The notes beneath the pieces are model-generated. The model did not search any database, was not told where the DNA came from, and was given only the letters and a program-made list of their open reading frames with translations. Made by a program: the position numbers and the translations under genes. From assembly GCA_938084555.1 (NCBI GenBank), contig CALKFR010000014.1, positions 1 to 49,591 on the forward strand: a stretch of 49,591 bases of DNA, in the 5' to 3' direction. Shown here in pieces: positions 7,508 to 17,900 of this stretch. The number at the start of each line of letters is the position of its first letter. The first letter of the stretch is position 1. Source of the DNA: an uncultured Flavobacteriaceae bacterium. Its GTDB lineage: Bacteria; Bacteroidota; Bacteroidia; Flavobacteriales; Flavobacteriaceae.

Positions 7508-8582
7508 CTAACTTCAATTGAACCCAAACAGGTTCTTTTTTTTCTGTGTCTAAGTTAGAAAAAGATATGCCTAATAGCCTTACAGAATTTTTAAACTTTT
7601 CTTGGTATACAAGTTCTTTTATAATATGCATAATTTCATCTTTTGTTTGCATAAAAATTCTAGCGGTTTTACTTCTTGTTTGTTGAGTAAAATCACTATA
7701 TTTTATTTTTAAAGTAAGTGTTTTCCCTCTTGTATTTGTGGCTATCATTCTTTTTTCTAATTCTTCTGCAATTTTACATAGTCTCTCTAACATAAACACT
7801 TCTGAGGAAATATTTTTAGAAAAAGTTCTTTCTGCAGCAATTGACTTTCGAACTCTATTTGGTTTTACTAAACTATTGTGAATGCCTCTCACAATATTAT
7901 AATAGAAACTTCCTGACTTCCCAAAGAGTTTTGTTAACTCCTCCAATGATTTTTCCTTTAAATCTGATCCTTTAAAGATACCTAAGTTGTTCATTTTTGC
8001 AGCAGTTACCTTACCAACTCCATAGAATTTATTAACAGAGAGTCCTTCTAAAAAAGGAATGACCTCTTCAGGGTTAATGGTTTTTTGACCATTTGGTTTA
8101 TTAATATCTGACGCTACTTTGGCTATAAATTTATTAACTGATATTCCTGCTGATGCTCTTAGCTGTAATTCATTAAAAATACGATCTCTAATTTCTTTGG
8201 CAATTAAACTTGCTGATGGGTTACCTTTTTTATTTTCAGTAACATCTAAATACGCTTCATCCAATGAAAGCGGTTCAACTAAATCTGTATAATCATTAAA
8301 GATTTGTCTAATCTTAACTGAAATTTCTTTGTATCTAGAAAATCTTGGTTTTACAAATATTAGATGAGGGCATTTTTTTTTGGCTAAGACACCACTCATT
8401 GCAGACCTTACACCAAACTTTCTAGCCTCATAGCTTGCTGCAGCAACAACCCCTCTTTCGCTACTACCGCCTACTGCAATTGGTTTTCCAATTAAATCTT
8501 TGTTATCTAACTGTTCAACTGATGCGTAAAAAGCATCCATATCTACATGAATTATTTTTCTATTTGCTAGTTTTGGTTCCAC
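7500..8582 (-). CDS. dinB: DNA polymerase IV (Y-family, DinB)
   Basis: A 360-residue Y-family translesion polymerase. Palm-domain metal ligands are visible in IHVDMDAFYAS (Asp14 and Asp16 region) and LSLDEAYLD (Asp108, Glu109). The helix-hairpin-helix thumb (about residues 178-200, FYGVGKVTAAKMNNLG) and the little-finger domain follow. Length matches the E. coli enzyme (351). It bypasses damaged bases with low fidelity. The start is a GTG at 8582; an in-frame TAA lies four codons upstream and the next ATG would cut into the catalytic site, so GTG is the only workable start. The gene is downstream of gdhA behind a terminator and looks monocistronic. I saw no obvious SOS operator. Confidence 0.93.
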   Translation of the reverse strand: MEPKLANRKIIHVDMDAFYASVEQLDNKDLIGKPIAVGGSSERGVVAAASYEARKFGVRSAMSGVLAKKKCPHLIFVKPRFSRYKEISVKIRQIFNDYTDLVEPLSLDEAYLDVTENKKGNPSASLIAKEIRDRIFNELQLRASAGISVNKFIAKVASDINKPNGQKTINPEEVIPFLEGLSVNKFYGVGKVTAAKMNNLGIFKGSDLKEKSLEELTKLFGKSGSFYYNIVRGIHNSLVKPNRVRKSIAAERTFSKNISSEVFMLERLCKIAEELEKRMIATNTRGKTLTLKIKYSDFTQQTRSKTARIFMQTKDEIMHIIKELVYQEKFKNSVRLLGISFSNLDTEKKEPVWVQLKLEF

Positions 8583-8700
8583 TTTATAAAGTTATAAAAA
8601 ATTGATTTTCCATAAGTAGAGCTTTTACATAAGATTTTAATCATTACAACAGAGAAGTATTCGTTTTTTATAAACTAGAAAATATAAATTATTAAAATAC

Positions 8701-8723
8701 AAAAAGCGCCTTAAAGGCGCTTT
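8701..8723 (-). terminator. Rho-independent terminator of gdhA
   Basis: A GC-rich hairpin: AAAGCGCC, a 5-nt loop, then GGCGCTTT, running into a T-tract when read on the minus strand. It lies about 30 nt after the gdhA stop codon. The eight-base-pair perfect stem and terminal U-run fit intrinsic termination. Confidence 0.8.
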
Positions 8724-8751
8724 CTAAAATATTTATTTCTAATTAATTTAA

Positions 8752-10095
8752 TTACACTATACCCTGAGCTAACATAGCATCTGCAACTTTAACAAATCCT
8801 GCAATATTTGCTCCCTTTATATAGTCTACTGAGCCGTCTTCATTTTTACCATAAGCAACACAAGATTCGTGAATGTCTTTCATTATATGCTTTAACTTTT
8901 CATCTACCTCTTCTCTAGTCCAACTTAAACGTAAAGAGTTTTGACTCATCTCCAAACCAGAAGTTGCAACACCACCAGCGTTTGACGCTTTTCCAGGAGC
9001 GAATAATATTTGTGCTTTTTGAAATTCATAAATTGCATCTGGGGTTGATGGCATGTTGGCTCCTTCTGCCACACAGATACATCCATTTTCTACTAACTTT
9101 TTAGCGTGTTCTCCATTTAATTCGTTCTGTGTTGCACAAGGTAAAGCAACATCACATGCTACAGACCATGGTTTTTCTCCTTTAAAAAACTTTGCATTTG
9201 GATACGTATTTATGTACTCACTAATTCTTCCTCTTTTTACATTTTTTAACTCCATAACAAAAGCTAATTTATCTGCATCTATACCATCATTGTCTAGAAT
9301 ATACCCTGAAGAATCAGATAGAGTTACCACTTTTGCCCCAAGCTGAGTTGCTTTTTCTGTAGCATATTGTGCAACATTTCCAGAGCCTGAAACCACCACT
9401 GTTTTTCCTTGAAAAGAATCTCCTTTTGTTTTCAACATATTTTCTGCAAAGTACACGTCTCCGTACCCAGTAGCTTCTGGCCTTATTAATGAACCTCCCC
9501 AAGAAGCCCCCTTTCCAGTTAAGACACCAGTAAAAGAATTTTTAAGTTTTTTATACATTCCAAACATAAACCCAATTTCTCTCCCGCCAACTCCAATATC
9601 TCCTGCAGGGACATCTGTATTATGGCCTATGTGTCTGAAAAGCTCACTCATAAAAGCATGGCAAAATCGCATAATTTCATTATCTGATTTTCCTTTAGGG
9701 TCAAAGTCTGACCCTCCTTTTCCTCCACCCATTGGGAGTGTTGTTAGAGAGTTTTTAAATACCTGTTCAAAAGCTAAAAATTTTAAAATACTTGCATTAA
9801 CTGTTGGGTGAAATCTTAAACCTCCTTTGTACGGTCCAATAGCTGAATTCATTTGAACTCGATACCCTCTATTGACTTGAATCTCTCCTAAATCATCTAC
9901 CCATGAAACTCTAAAAGAAATTAATCTTTCAGGTTCTACCATTCTAAGTAAGATGTTTTTCCCATGGTAAATATCATTTTTAACGATATATGGGATAACT
10001 GTTTCTGCAACTTCCTGAACTGCTTGTAAAAATTCTGGCTCATGATGATTTCTCTGTTTCACCAAGTCCATAAAAGCATTAATTTTTGCCTGCAT
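8752..10095 (-). CDS. gdhA: NADP-specific glutamate dehydrogenase
   Basis: Hexameric GDH of the 447-residue bacterial class I type. The substrate-binding motif LPMGGGKGGSDFDPKG carries the catalytic and substrate lysines; VPAGDIGVGGREIGFMFG and the Rossmann motif VSGSGNVAQYA (NADP domain) follow. It interconverts 2-oxoglutarate plus ammonium with glutamate and serves ammonium assimilation. I choose the ATG at 10095, which gives MQAKINAFMDLVK and exactly 447 residues, as in E. coli GdhA. An in-frame ATG 33 nt upstream (10128) would add a lysine-rich MNNLKQIKKKH not expected in the family. A TATATTTG element lies 41 nt upstream and a strong hairpin terminator follows the gene, so it is a single-gene unit. 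Confidence 0.95.
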   Translation of the reverse strand: MQAKINAFMDLVKQRNHHEPEFLQAVQEVAETVIPYIVKNDIYHGKNILLRMVEPERLISFRVSWVDDLGEIQVNRGYRVQMNSAIGPYKGGLRFHPTVNASILKFLAFEQVFKNSLTTLPMGGGKGGSDFDPKGKSDNEIMRFCHAFMSELFRHIGHNTDVPAGDIGVGGREIGFMFGMYKKLKNSFTGVLTGKGASWGGSLIRPEATGYGDVYFAENMLKTKGDSFQGKTVVVSGSGNVAQYATEKATQLGAKVVTLSDSSGYILDNDGIDADKLAFVMELKNVKRGRISEYINTYPNAKFFKGEKPWSVACDVALPCATQNELNGEHAKKLVENGCICVAEGANMPSTPDAIYEFQKAQILFAPGKASNAGGVATSGLEMSQNSLRLSWTREEVDEKLKHIMKDIHESCVAYGKNEDGSVDYIKGANIAGFVKVADAMLAQGIV

Positions 10096-10136
10096 ATGTT
10101 TTTTTTTGATTTGTTTTAAATTGTTCAAATTTGCAA

Positions 10137-10144
10137 CAAATATA
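10137..10144 (-). promoter_or_regulatory. Putative -7 promoter element of gdhA
   Basis: On the minus strand the sequence is TATATTTG, a match to the Bacteroidota housekeeping -7 consensus TAnnTTTG. It lies 41 nt before the chosen gdhA start. No clear TTTG -33 box is seen at the right distance. Confidence 0.4.
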
Positions 10145-10304
10145 TATATTTTAAGACATCTTAATCATAGTTTTTTGGTTTTGTTTTTATCCGCAGCATC
10201 AGTATTCAATCGTTTTCGTTTGGAATTTGGTTTTCAAAAGGAAAAAGAAACACTTTCTTTATAAAAAATGTAAATTTGTAGAATATTTATTATCAAAATA
10301 AAAT

Positions 10305-11324
10305 ATGTTAGACAAGGTTAAAGAGCTCATTGAGGAAGTTCATTTATTTAATACAACTTCAAAATCAGATGTTGAAGCTTTTAGAATTAAATATCTAGGA
10401 AGCAAGGGGTTGTTAAAAGGGTTGTTCTCTGAATTTAAAAATGTTGATGCTGAATTAAGAAAAGAATTTGGACAAGCTTTGAATACTCTAAAAAAGGCCG
10501 CAGAAGATAAAGTTAGTTTATTAATTAACAACCTAGAAAACACTGAAGCGAATAAACATTTTTATGGAGACTTAACAAGACCTTCTGAACCAATTTCTTT
10601 AGGTTCTAGACACCCTATCTCTCTAGTGAAAAATCAAATCATAGACGTCTTTAATAGAATTGGGTTTACTGTTTCCGAAGGTCCTGAAATAGAGGATGAT
10701 TGGCACAATTTTACAGCGCTTAACCTTCCTGAGTATCATCCAGCAAGAGATATGCAGGATACTTTTTTTATTGACAAAAACCCTGATACTTTACTAAGAA
10801 CACATACTTCATCTGTTCAAGTTCGATATATGGAAAACAATAAGCCTCCCATAAGAACCATTTCTCCTGGGAGAGTTTTTAGGAATGAAGATATTTCTGC
10901 AAGAGCACATTGCATATTCCACCAGGTAGAAGGTTTATATATTGATACAAATGTTTCTTTTGCTGATCTTAAGCAGACATTATTGTATTTCACAAAAGAA
11001 ATGTTTGGAAAATCTAAGATTCGTTTACGCCCATCTTATTTTCCTTTCACAGAGCCCAGTGCAGAAGTTGATATTTACTGGGGTTTAGAAACTGAAACAG
11101 ATTATAGAATTACAAAGGGTACTGGTTGGCTTGAAATTATGGGGTGTGGCATGGTAGATCCTAATGTGCTTAAAAACTGCAACATAGACCCAACTATTTA
11201 TAGTGGTTATGCTTTTGGAATGGGAATAGAAAGAATTGCCATGTTGCTATATCAAATACCAGACATTAGAATGTTTTATGAAAATGATATTCGTTTCCTT
11301 GAACAATTCAAATCTGTACTTTAA
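10305..11324 (+). CDS. pheS: Phenylalanyl-tRNA synthetase alpha subunit
   Basis: A 339-residue class II synthetase catalytic subunit. The N-terminal coiled coil (residues 1-90) precedes the core: motif 1 region [19 protein letters not shown], motif 2 [10 protein letters not shown] (about residues 166-175) with [21 protein letters not shown], and motif 3 [13 protein letters not shown] near residue 310. Length fits PheS. It charges tRNA-Phe together with PheT, which is not in the window; the separated pheS/pheT arrangement is common in Bacteroidota. A TAAATTTG element at 10271-10278 may be its -7 box. A small conserved protein gene follows after 53 nt and may be co-transcribed. Confidence 0.96.
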   Translation: MLDKVKELIEEVHLFNTTSKSDVEAFRIKYLGSKGLLKGLFSEFKNVDAELRKEFGQALNTLKKAAEDKVSLLINNLENTEANKHFYGDLTRPSEPISLGSRHPISLVKNQIIDVFNRIGFTVSEGPEIEDDWHNFTALNLPEYHPARDMQDTFFIDKNPDTLLRTHTSSVQVRYMENNKPPIRTISPGRVFRNEDISARAHCIFHQVEGLYIDTNVSFADLKQTLLYFTKEMFGKSKIRLRPSYFPFTEPSAEVDIYWGLETETDYRITKGTGWLEIMGCGMVDPNVLKNCNIDPTIYSGYAFGMGIERIAMLLYQIPDIRMFYENDIRFLEQFKSVL

Positions 11325-11377
11325 TACTTTTTTATCAGGCAATTCGTAAAATCATCTCAACAACGCCATTTAATTCT

Positions 11378-11773
11378 ATGAGAAAAGACATTATAATTCC
11401 TGAGGTTTCTGGTGTTGAAATGGCAATTGTATATGAATACAATAATATTTATGACACAAACGACTGGAATGTTTATCTTATAAACAATAATAATGTTCAT
11501 CTAGAAATGGTTGTCATCGTTTCTAAGGGGTTTGGTGGTAAAAAAATAAGCTCGGTTATGCGTAAAAAAATTGATGTTTTAGACGCGCGTTCATTTGCTA
11601 AAGTTGAGTGGATGCAGCCTGATTTATTTAAACTTACAAATCAATTTCAAGTTACTTTTTTTATCAATGATCGTTTATTTGACAAAACATTCACTTTTAA
11701 AAAAAATACAATTAAAGAAGGAGGCTTACGAATGATTCCTGAGCTTAAAAAGCAAGGAATTATAGCCAAATAA
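11378..11773 (+). CDS. Conserved flavobacterial hypothetical protein downstream of pheS
   Basis: A 131-residue soluble protein with no signal peptide or membrane segment. It is rich in alternating hydrophobic residues (VYLINNNNVHLEMVVIVSKG, FQVTFFINDRLFDKTFTFK), suggesting a beta-sandwich or barrel-like fold. I recognise no catalytic motif. Similar small proteins occur next to pheS in flavobacteria and are sometimes mislabelled as a phenylalanyl-tRNA synthetase subunit, but it has no synthetase motif. It begins 53 nt after pheS on the same strand, so it is probably in the same transcript. Function unknown. Confidence 0.7.
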   Translation: MRKDIIIPEVSGVEMAIVYEYNNIYDTNDWNVYLINNNNVHLEMVVIVSKGFGGKKISSVMRKKIDVLDARSFAKVEWMQPDLFKLTNQFQVTFFINDRLFDKTFTFKKNTIKEGGLRMIPELKKQGIIAK

Positions 11774-11892
11774 GTATGGTCTTTAATCTTCTCGATTAAT
11801 AATTTAGAAAAATATAATATATTTAGTTAAACCCAATTTAATTGCTCTCTCCAAAATAGGGCGCCTTTAGATTAACTTAATTAAAAGATACT

Positions 11893-13539
11893 ATGAAGCG
11901 GTTTTCTTTTTTTGATAGAGAAAATACCATAAATGAATTACAATCAATTGAATTTGATGTATTAATTATTGGAGGCGGGATTACTGGTGCAGGTATTGCT
12001 CTGGATGCGGCTTCAAGAGGCATGAAAGTGGCGCTTGTAGAGAAAAACGACTTTGCTTCTGGAACTAGTAGTAAATCTACAAAGTTAATTCATGGTGGAT
12101 TAAGGTACTTAAAACAATTTGATTTTTGGTTGGTTAAAGAAGTTGGAATGGAACGTGCAATTGTGCATAAATTAGCACCACACCTTGTTGTTCCTGAAAA
12201 AATGATTTTACCCCTTGTTGATGGTGGAACTTATGGCTCTTGGCTAACATCTGTGGGCTTGAAAGTATATGATGTTTTAGCGGCTGTTGAAGGCGAAGAC
12301 AAGCGTAAAATGTTAAACCAAAGTGAAGCTTTAGTTAAAGAGCCTCTCCTTCCTAAACATAAATTAAAGGGCGCTGGCTACTATGCTGAATACAGAACAG
12401 ATGACGCCCGTCTTACTTTGGAGCTTATTAAAACATCTTTAAATTATGATGCAAAACCTATTAATTATTTAGAAGTTTTAGAATTCTTATACGAAGATAA
12501 TCGAGTTGCGGGTGCAACAGTAAAAGATGTATTAACCAATACCGTTTTTAATATTAAATCAAAATATATAATCAATGCCACTGGACCATGGGTAGATCGT
12601 TTACGGTTGAAAAATCAAATTAACACAAGCAAAAAACTGCGATTATCTAAAGGAGTTCACCTCGTGGTTGACTATGATAAATTACCAGTAAAACAATCTG
12701 TTTATTTTGATATTCCTGATGGGCGAATGATGTTTGCAATCCCAAGGGGTAGAAGCACTTATTTTGGAACAACAGACACAAACTATCAGGGTAATAAAGA
12801 TGAAGTTAAAACAGATTTGGTAGACGCTATGTATCTTATAGCCGCAGTGAATAATATGTTTCCTGATGTGTTGATCTCCATTGATGATATAAAGTCTTCT
12901 TGGGCAGGACTTCGGCCTCTAATTCATGAAGAGGGTAAACCCGCTTCTGAACTGTCAAGAAAGGATGAAATATTTATAGCTAAATCAGAATTAATTTCTA
13001 TTGCTGGAGGAAAGCTAACGGGGTATCGTAAAATGGCGGAACGAATCGTTGATTTGGTTGCTAAAAAACACCTTAGACGATTCTCTAAAGAATTTAAAAA
13101 AACACAAACAGAACAGATCTTGCTTTCTGGCGGTAAATTTGAAAATTTTGATGACGTAAAAAATTATATAAAAGTAATTTACAAGAGAATTTTTGAGGAT
13201 AAGTTTAGTGAAAAAGATGCCCAGTATCTTGTCTATAATTATGGTAAACAAACTGAGATTATACTCAATAAATATGATGAATTCATTGAGAAACACCCTC
13301 ATGAAAAAATGATAAAAGCGGAAGTTTGGTATACAATTCATAATGAAATGGCTTGTACACCAATTGATTTTTTTATGAGAAGAACCGGAAGGTTTTATTT
13401 TGATATAGATAGTGTTCATCGTTACAAAACGATAGTTTTAAATGAATTTTCTAATTACTTTTTTTGGGATAAAGAAGAAGAAGAAAAAAAGAAGGAAGAA
13501 TTGTTAAAAAAACTGGAGGAGGTTATCTCTTTTAAATAA
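11893..13539 (+). CDS. glpD: Glycerol-3-phosphate dehydrogenase (FAD, respiratory)
   Basis: A 548-residue flavoprotein of the GlpD/GlpA type. The FAD motif LIIGGGITGAGIALDAASRG begins at about residue 25; FASGTSSKSTKLIHGGLRYL is the GlpD signature; FGTTDTNYQGN and the C-terminal cap domain (after about residue 390) complete the family. It oxidises sn-glycerol 3-phosphate to dihydroxyacetone phosphate at the cytoplasmic membrane and passes electrons to menaquinone. The C-terminal end is a lysine/glutamate-rich tail. Its stop is only 2 nt from the convergent MFS gene stop. glpF and glpK are not nearby; the biosynthetic counterpart gpsA is 5.5 kb further on. Confidence 0.92.
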   Translation: MKRFSFFDRENTINELQSIEFDVLIIGGGITGAGIALDAASRGMKVALVEKNDFASGTSSKSTKLIHGGLRYLKQFDFWLVKEVGMERAIVHKLAPHLVVPEKMILPLVDGGTYGSWLTSVGLKVYDVLAAVEGEDKRKMLNQSEALVKEPLLPKHKLKGAGYYAEYRTDDARLTLELIKTSLNYDAKPINYLEVLEFLYEDNRVAGATVKDVLTNTVFNIKSKYIINATGPWVDRLRLKNQINTSKKLRLSKGVHLVVDYDKLPVKQSVYFDIPDGRMMFAIPRGRSTYFGTTDTNYQGNKDEVKTDLVDAMYLIAAVNNMFPDVLISIDDIKSSWAGLRPLIHEEGKPASELSRKDEIFIAKSELISIAGGKLTGYRKMAERIVDLVAKKHLRRFSKEFKKTQTEQILLSGGKFENFDDVKNYIKVIYKRIFEDKFSEKDAQYLVYNYGKQTEIILNKYDEFIEKHPHEKMIKAEVWYTIHNEMACTPIDFFMRRTGRFYFDIDSVHRYKTIVLNEFSNYFFWDKEEEEKKKEELLKKLEEVISFK

Positions 13540-13541
13540 TA

Positions 13542-14816
13542 CTATTCCTTTTCGTGATCTTCTAGGTCTTTTGTTAAGTCCAGTCTTCTTAGGGTTGGAT
13601 TTGTTATTCCTGTTAGAACTACAGTTAATAAGGTCATGCTTCCGCCAAAAACTACAGCTACAACCGTACCCATTAACTTTGCTGTTAACCCGCTTTCAAA
13701 TGCCCCAAGTTCATTAGATGATCCAACAAACATAGAATTGACAGAAGAAACCCTTCCTCTCATTTCATCAGGTGTTTTTAACTGAAGAATCGTTTGTCTT
13801 ATCACCATAGAGACACCATCTGTAACGCCGCTAAAAAATAAAGCTGTAACAGAGATCCAAAATACAGAAGAGATTCCAAAAACAATTATGCAAACACCAA
13901 AGCCAAAAATGGCAACTAATAATTTTTTTCCAGCGTCTTTACTAATAGGAATATAGGCTGTTACCAACATAGTTAAAAAAGAACCAACAGATGGAGCTGC
14001 TACTAAAATTCCGAAACCTTGTGGTCCTACTTTTAAAATATCTTCAGCAAAAACTGCTAATAGGGCAATTGCACCTCCAAATAAAACAGAAAACATATCT
14101 AAAGTAAGCGCTCCTAAAATTGCTTTAGATTTAAACACAAAACGAACACCTTCTTTTAAACTTTGCAAAATAGGCTCCCCTATCTTTGGATTTAGAACAG
14201 GCTTTCTTTTGATTTTAAATACTACAAAGAAAGAAAAAGTCACTAAGAGAAAAATAACGCTTAAGGACCAATGAACGCCAATCCAATTGATAGAAAAACC
14301 AGCAAAAGAGACCCCTAAAACACGAGCCATTTGCCATAAGGAACTATTCCATGTTGCTGCATTTGGATATATTTTTTTCGGAACTATTAGAGCGACTAAA
14401 GAAAAAATAATTGGGCCAAAAAATGCGCGTAAAAAACCGCCAAAGAAAACAAATGCATAAATTATATATAAGATTGTTTGTGTTGAAAGGGTATTACTCA
14501 ATACATCTGATGTAACCCAAAAAAGACCAAAGCTTATTAATGAAAAGGCGGCAATGCATAATGCTAGTAAATTCCTTTTTTCTTTTTGATCTACAATGTG
14601 GCCTGCAAACAATGCGGTTGATAGTGCGGGAATAATTTCCATTAAACCAATAAGACCTAAATATAAAGGATCTCCTGTTAACTCATAAACCTTCCACTCA
14701 ATTACAATAAACTGCATAGACCACCCAAAAACTAAAGCAAAACGAACTAATAAAAAAACTGTAAACTCTTTTATTCTTAAAGCTGCATAGGGATCGTTTT
14801 TTCTTTTTTGGACCAT
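13542..14816 (-). CDS. MFS transporter, EntS/MFS_3-like
   Basis: A 424-residue membrane protein with about 12 hydrophobic segments spread over the whole length, for example around residues 12-35, 50-70, 105-140, 175-200 and 230-260. The central hydrophilic loop (KIKRKPVLNPKIGEP) separates two six-helix halves. The conserved loop GHIVDQKEKRN after helix 2 matches MFS motif A, and TPDEMRGRVSSVNSMFVG near helix 10 is typical of the MFS_3 (enterobactin exporter-like) group. It is probably a proton-driven exporter of unknown substrate. Gene lies downstream of the protease terminator and converges on glpD with 2 nt between stops. No substrate clue from neighbours. Confidence 0.85.
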   Translation of the reverse strand: MVQKRKNDPYAALRIKEFTVFLLVRFALVFGWSMQFIVIEWKVYELTGDPLYLGLIGLMEIIPALSTALFAGHIVDQKEKRNLLALCIAAFSLISFGLFWVTSDVLSNTLSTQTILYIIYAFVFFGGFLRAFFGPIIFSLVALIVPKKIYPNAATWNSSLWQMARVLGVSFAGFSINWIGVHWSLSVIFLLVTFSFFVVFKIKRKPVLNPKIGEPILQSLKEGVRFVFKSKAILGALTLDMFSVLFGGAIALLAVFAEDILKVGPQGFGILVAAPSVGSFLTMLVTAYIPISKDAGKKLLVAIFGFGVCIIVFGISSVFWISVTALFFSGVTDGVSMVIRQTILQLKTPDEMRGRVSSVNSMFVGSSNELGAFESGLTAKLMGTVVAVVFGGSMTLLTVVLTGITNPTLRRLDLTKDLEDHEKE

Positions 14817-14845
14817 AATAGATGAATTCGATATAAATGTAAATA

Positions 14846-14874
14846 AAAATGAGGCTACTATGTAGCCTCATTTT
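14846..14874 (-). terminator. Strong hairpin terminator after the secreted protease gene
   Basis: A perfect 13-bp inverted repeat (AAAATGAGGCTAC / GTAGCCTCATTTT) with a 3-nt loop, located 33 nt after the protease stop codon. With its flanking A and T runs it could work in both directions. Confidence 0.85.
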
Positions 14875-14906
14875 AAAGTTTATAAAAACGTTTATCTTTC
14901 AGAAAA

Positions 14907-17900
14907 TTACTTCGAAAAAATAATTCTCTTCGTTGTGCTTTTGTTTCCTTGTGACACATTTAATATATATATACCGTTAGCTAGTTTTCCTGTAGCTATA
15001 GGTTCATCAAACAACGATTGATTACTCGTGTGGTTAGAGCGATAAACTCTTCTACCTTGTAAATCAAATAATTCTATTTTTACAATATCATTAGATGATG
15101 TTTCAAAACGAACATTAATTACACCGTTTGAAGGGTTTGGATATATAGATAGGTTTGATAAACCATAAGAATTTGTACTTAATGTTGTTGCTTCTATGCT
15201 TACCTCTTGATTTGGCAACCAACCGTTTAACGAGTTAGTAATATCTACCTTAAAAGAATCTGAAAACAATGTTGTTTGTGTATTTGAATATGCAATAATA
15301 CCTGAGTCTACATCTGCTTGCGTAAATGTTCCGCCAATAGCTAAATCTGAACCGCTTTTTGTAATTACACCCTTAGTTGGAGCCACTACAATAGTGTATA
15401 ATTGTTGTGAGGCTGTCTCAGAATCTGAGGATGCTAGCATGTCTGAAGATGTAAAAACAGTGCTTTGGTTTGCGGTAACTGATACTGGATTAGATGAAAA
15501 CTCTGGAAGAGATGAGTTAGCTTCAGCTGTACAAACCGTTATCGTTGCTCCATCTAAACTTCCTGTTGTAAAAGTTCCTCCATTCTGAAAAGTTTCATCA
15601 TTTGCAATTAACAGCCAAGTTCCTAAAGAGCTTTTCCCAGCAGAACTAGCTAAACTTTGAGTCGGTATAATAGTTCCTGAAATAGCAGGGTCTGATGTTC
15701 CACATGATAACTCTACACCATTGTCATCAAATATAGCACCTGTAACATTTGCAACTTGATCACACACATTTTCTAAAAGAGTAGTTGTATTGGCTCCTAA
15801 AGCATCTGGTTCTTGTATTAAAACCTCTAATTCTCCAATAGCAACATGTGAAATATCTACACCAACTTTTAATCTACTAATTGTTAAGTCATCTGTAATC
15901 TCAATCGGTAAGAACGCTGTAACAGAAGAACCGCTTCCTAAACGATCATTATCAAAATCTGTAGCTGTATAAGTATTTGTACAGTCTTCAGATCCTGCAG
16001 TTTGAAAGCTGTAGATTACAGGGGAAACAGATAAACCACACTGATTTATTGGGTTTACTCTCCAATAGTAAACAGTGTTATCAATAAGGCCTGTAGTTGT
16101 ATATTTTAATTCAGTTTGTGTAGATGTTTCGAGGATATTTGTAAATGATGGGTTGTCAGACAACTCAAAGGTGTATGACTCGGCGTTTATATTTTCATTC
16201 CATGTTAGTTCAATCTCTGGATATAAAACACCTGCCTCCTCATTTAAAGGAGATAATAAACTCATAGGATTATCTACAAAATCTGGATGCACAACTCTTA
16301 ACTCAACTTTTTTAGTTTGTGTTTCATCACCATTTGAGGCTGTTACATTTATGTTGTATGTACCTGCCGCAACGCTTTCTAAGTTTCCTACAGTCATAAT
16401 AACCTCACCATTTGCGCTGATTGAAGAGGGTGAAAATGAAGCGGTAGCTCCTGTAGGTAAATTTTCTGCAGTAATTGTTGTAGTTGTTTGAATTTGTTGA
16501 ACATAATCAAACTTAAATTCTGCATCTGTTGTTGAACATTGAATAATTTCCGGATTTATACTTGAAAGATTAATATCAGAAAGTGATCCAGTTACTATTA
16601 GTGAATAATTTTGAGAATCGTTTACTAGTGTTCCTTTGTGAGAAACTGTAATTATATATTCTCCTGATGCATCTGTAATCTCTATTTTTTCAAATGGATC
16701 AACTAAATTATCACCTTGTTCGTTGGTGTTTACCGATGTTAATCTCCAAGGAAGGTATTCAGTTGTTTCACCGTCAACAACTTGTGAAATTCTAATGTCT
16801 AAATCATTAACAAGGGCAGGGGTTGGGTCATTTACACCATTTGTATTTTGTTCACCTGCAACATCTGTCCATGAAATTGATGCCGCCAATGGATTTACTC
16901 CATCAGATTTAATACTCATGGTAAAAATGTCTCCATTGTTTAATGTTTTCTCTTTAACAACACTCATAAAATCAACATTGTTAATTGTTTCTACAGCAAA
17001 TTTTGCGTTTAATAAGCCCCACCCTGTAGTTGCGTCTGGTCCAATAAGAGTTTGAGAATTTGTGCTAGAGTTGTCTGGTGTAATATCATCTGCGGTGTGA
17101 AGTGCCAAGCCTTTTAGTGTAGCGCCCAACATGAAAGAACCATTTACATTATTGTAATGTTGCTGAACCAATAACAATGAACCCATTACATTTGGCCCAG
17201 ACATAGAAGTTCCTGAATAATTTCCATAACCATTACTATCGCCCACTGGAGAAATAAGGCCGGATCCATTACCAGTAATATCTGGTTTCACCCTTAAATC
17301 GTCTGTTGGACCTTCAGAGCTCCCGCTGTTTCTAATCATAGAGATTAAATTTCCGTCATCATCTATCTGAGCATCTTGACCATTGGCAACAGTTAAATTA
17401 TTTTTGGCAGTTGTCATTCCAGTTAACTTGTCAAACAAACTGTTTCCTTCTAAGGGGTCTGTATTTGCTGAATTATTATTTCCATCATTCCCAGCAGAAA
17501 CTACTTGTAAATAATATGGAGCATTATACATTATAGCATCAAACTCTTTAGCATCATAACCATATATACCTGCGCCATTTTGGACATTATTTAAAGGATA
17601 CCCATAAGAATGATTAGATAAAAGCATTCCTTCTGAAGCTGCTGCTGCACCTTCTGGAATGTCTTGACTCCAACGATAAGAAACCCCTTTTGCTTGGGGC
17701 GCCATTCCTTTTGCTTCTGAGTTTACACCAGATGCTAAGATAGTACCTGTTACATGTGTTCCGTGGTCACTATATTGATTTTCATCATCTCCAATTGTAA
17801 CTCTATCATCTCCTCCTGGCCCATCAAATTCTTGATGATTGGTGAAGACCCAGCCACCATCCCAAACATGAGCTGTCATGTTTTGACCCTCAAGTTCTAA

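Noticed and set aside
10245-10261. Small palindrome AAAGAAA-cac-TTTCTTT upstream of pheS
   Set aside because: Nearly all A/T and easily formed by chance; no attenuator structure or leader peptide rich in Phe codons was found.
15394-17055. Several long plus-strand open frames opposite the protease gene
   Set aside because: They are antisense shadows of a well-supported multidomain gene and show no protein family features.
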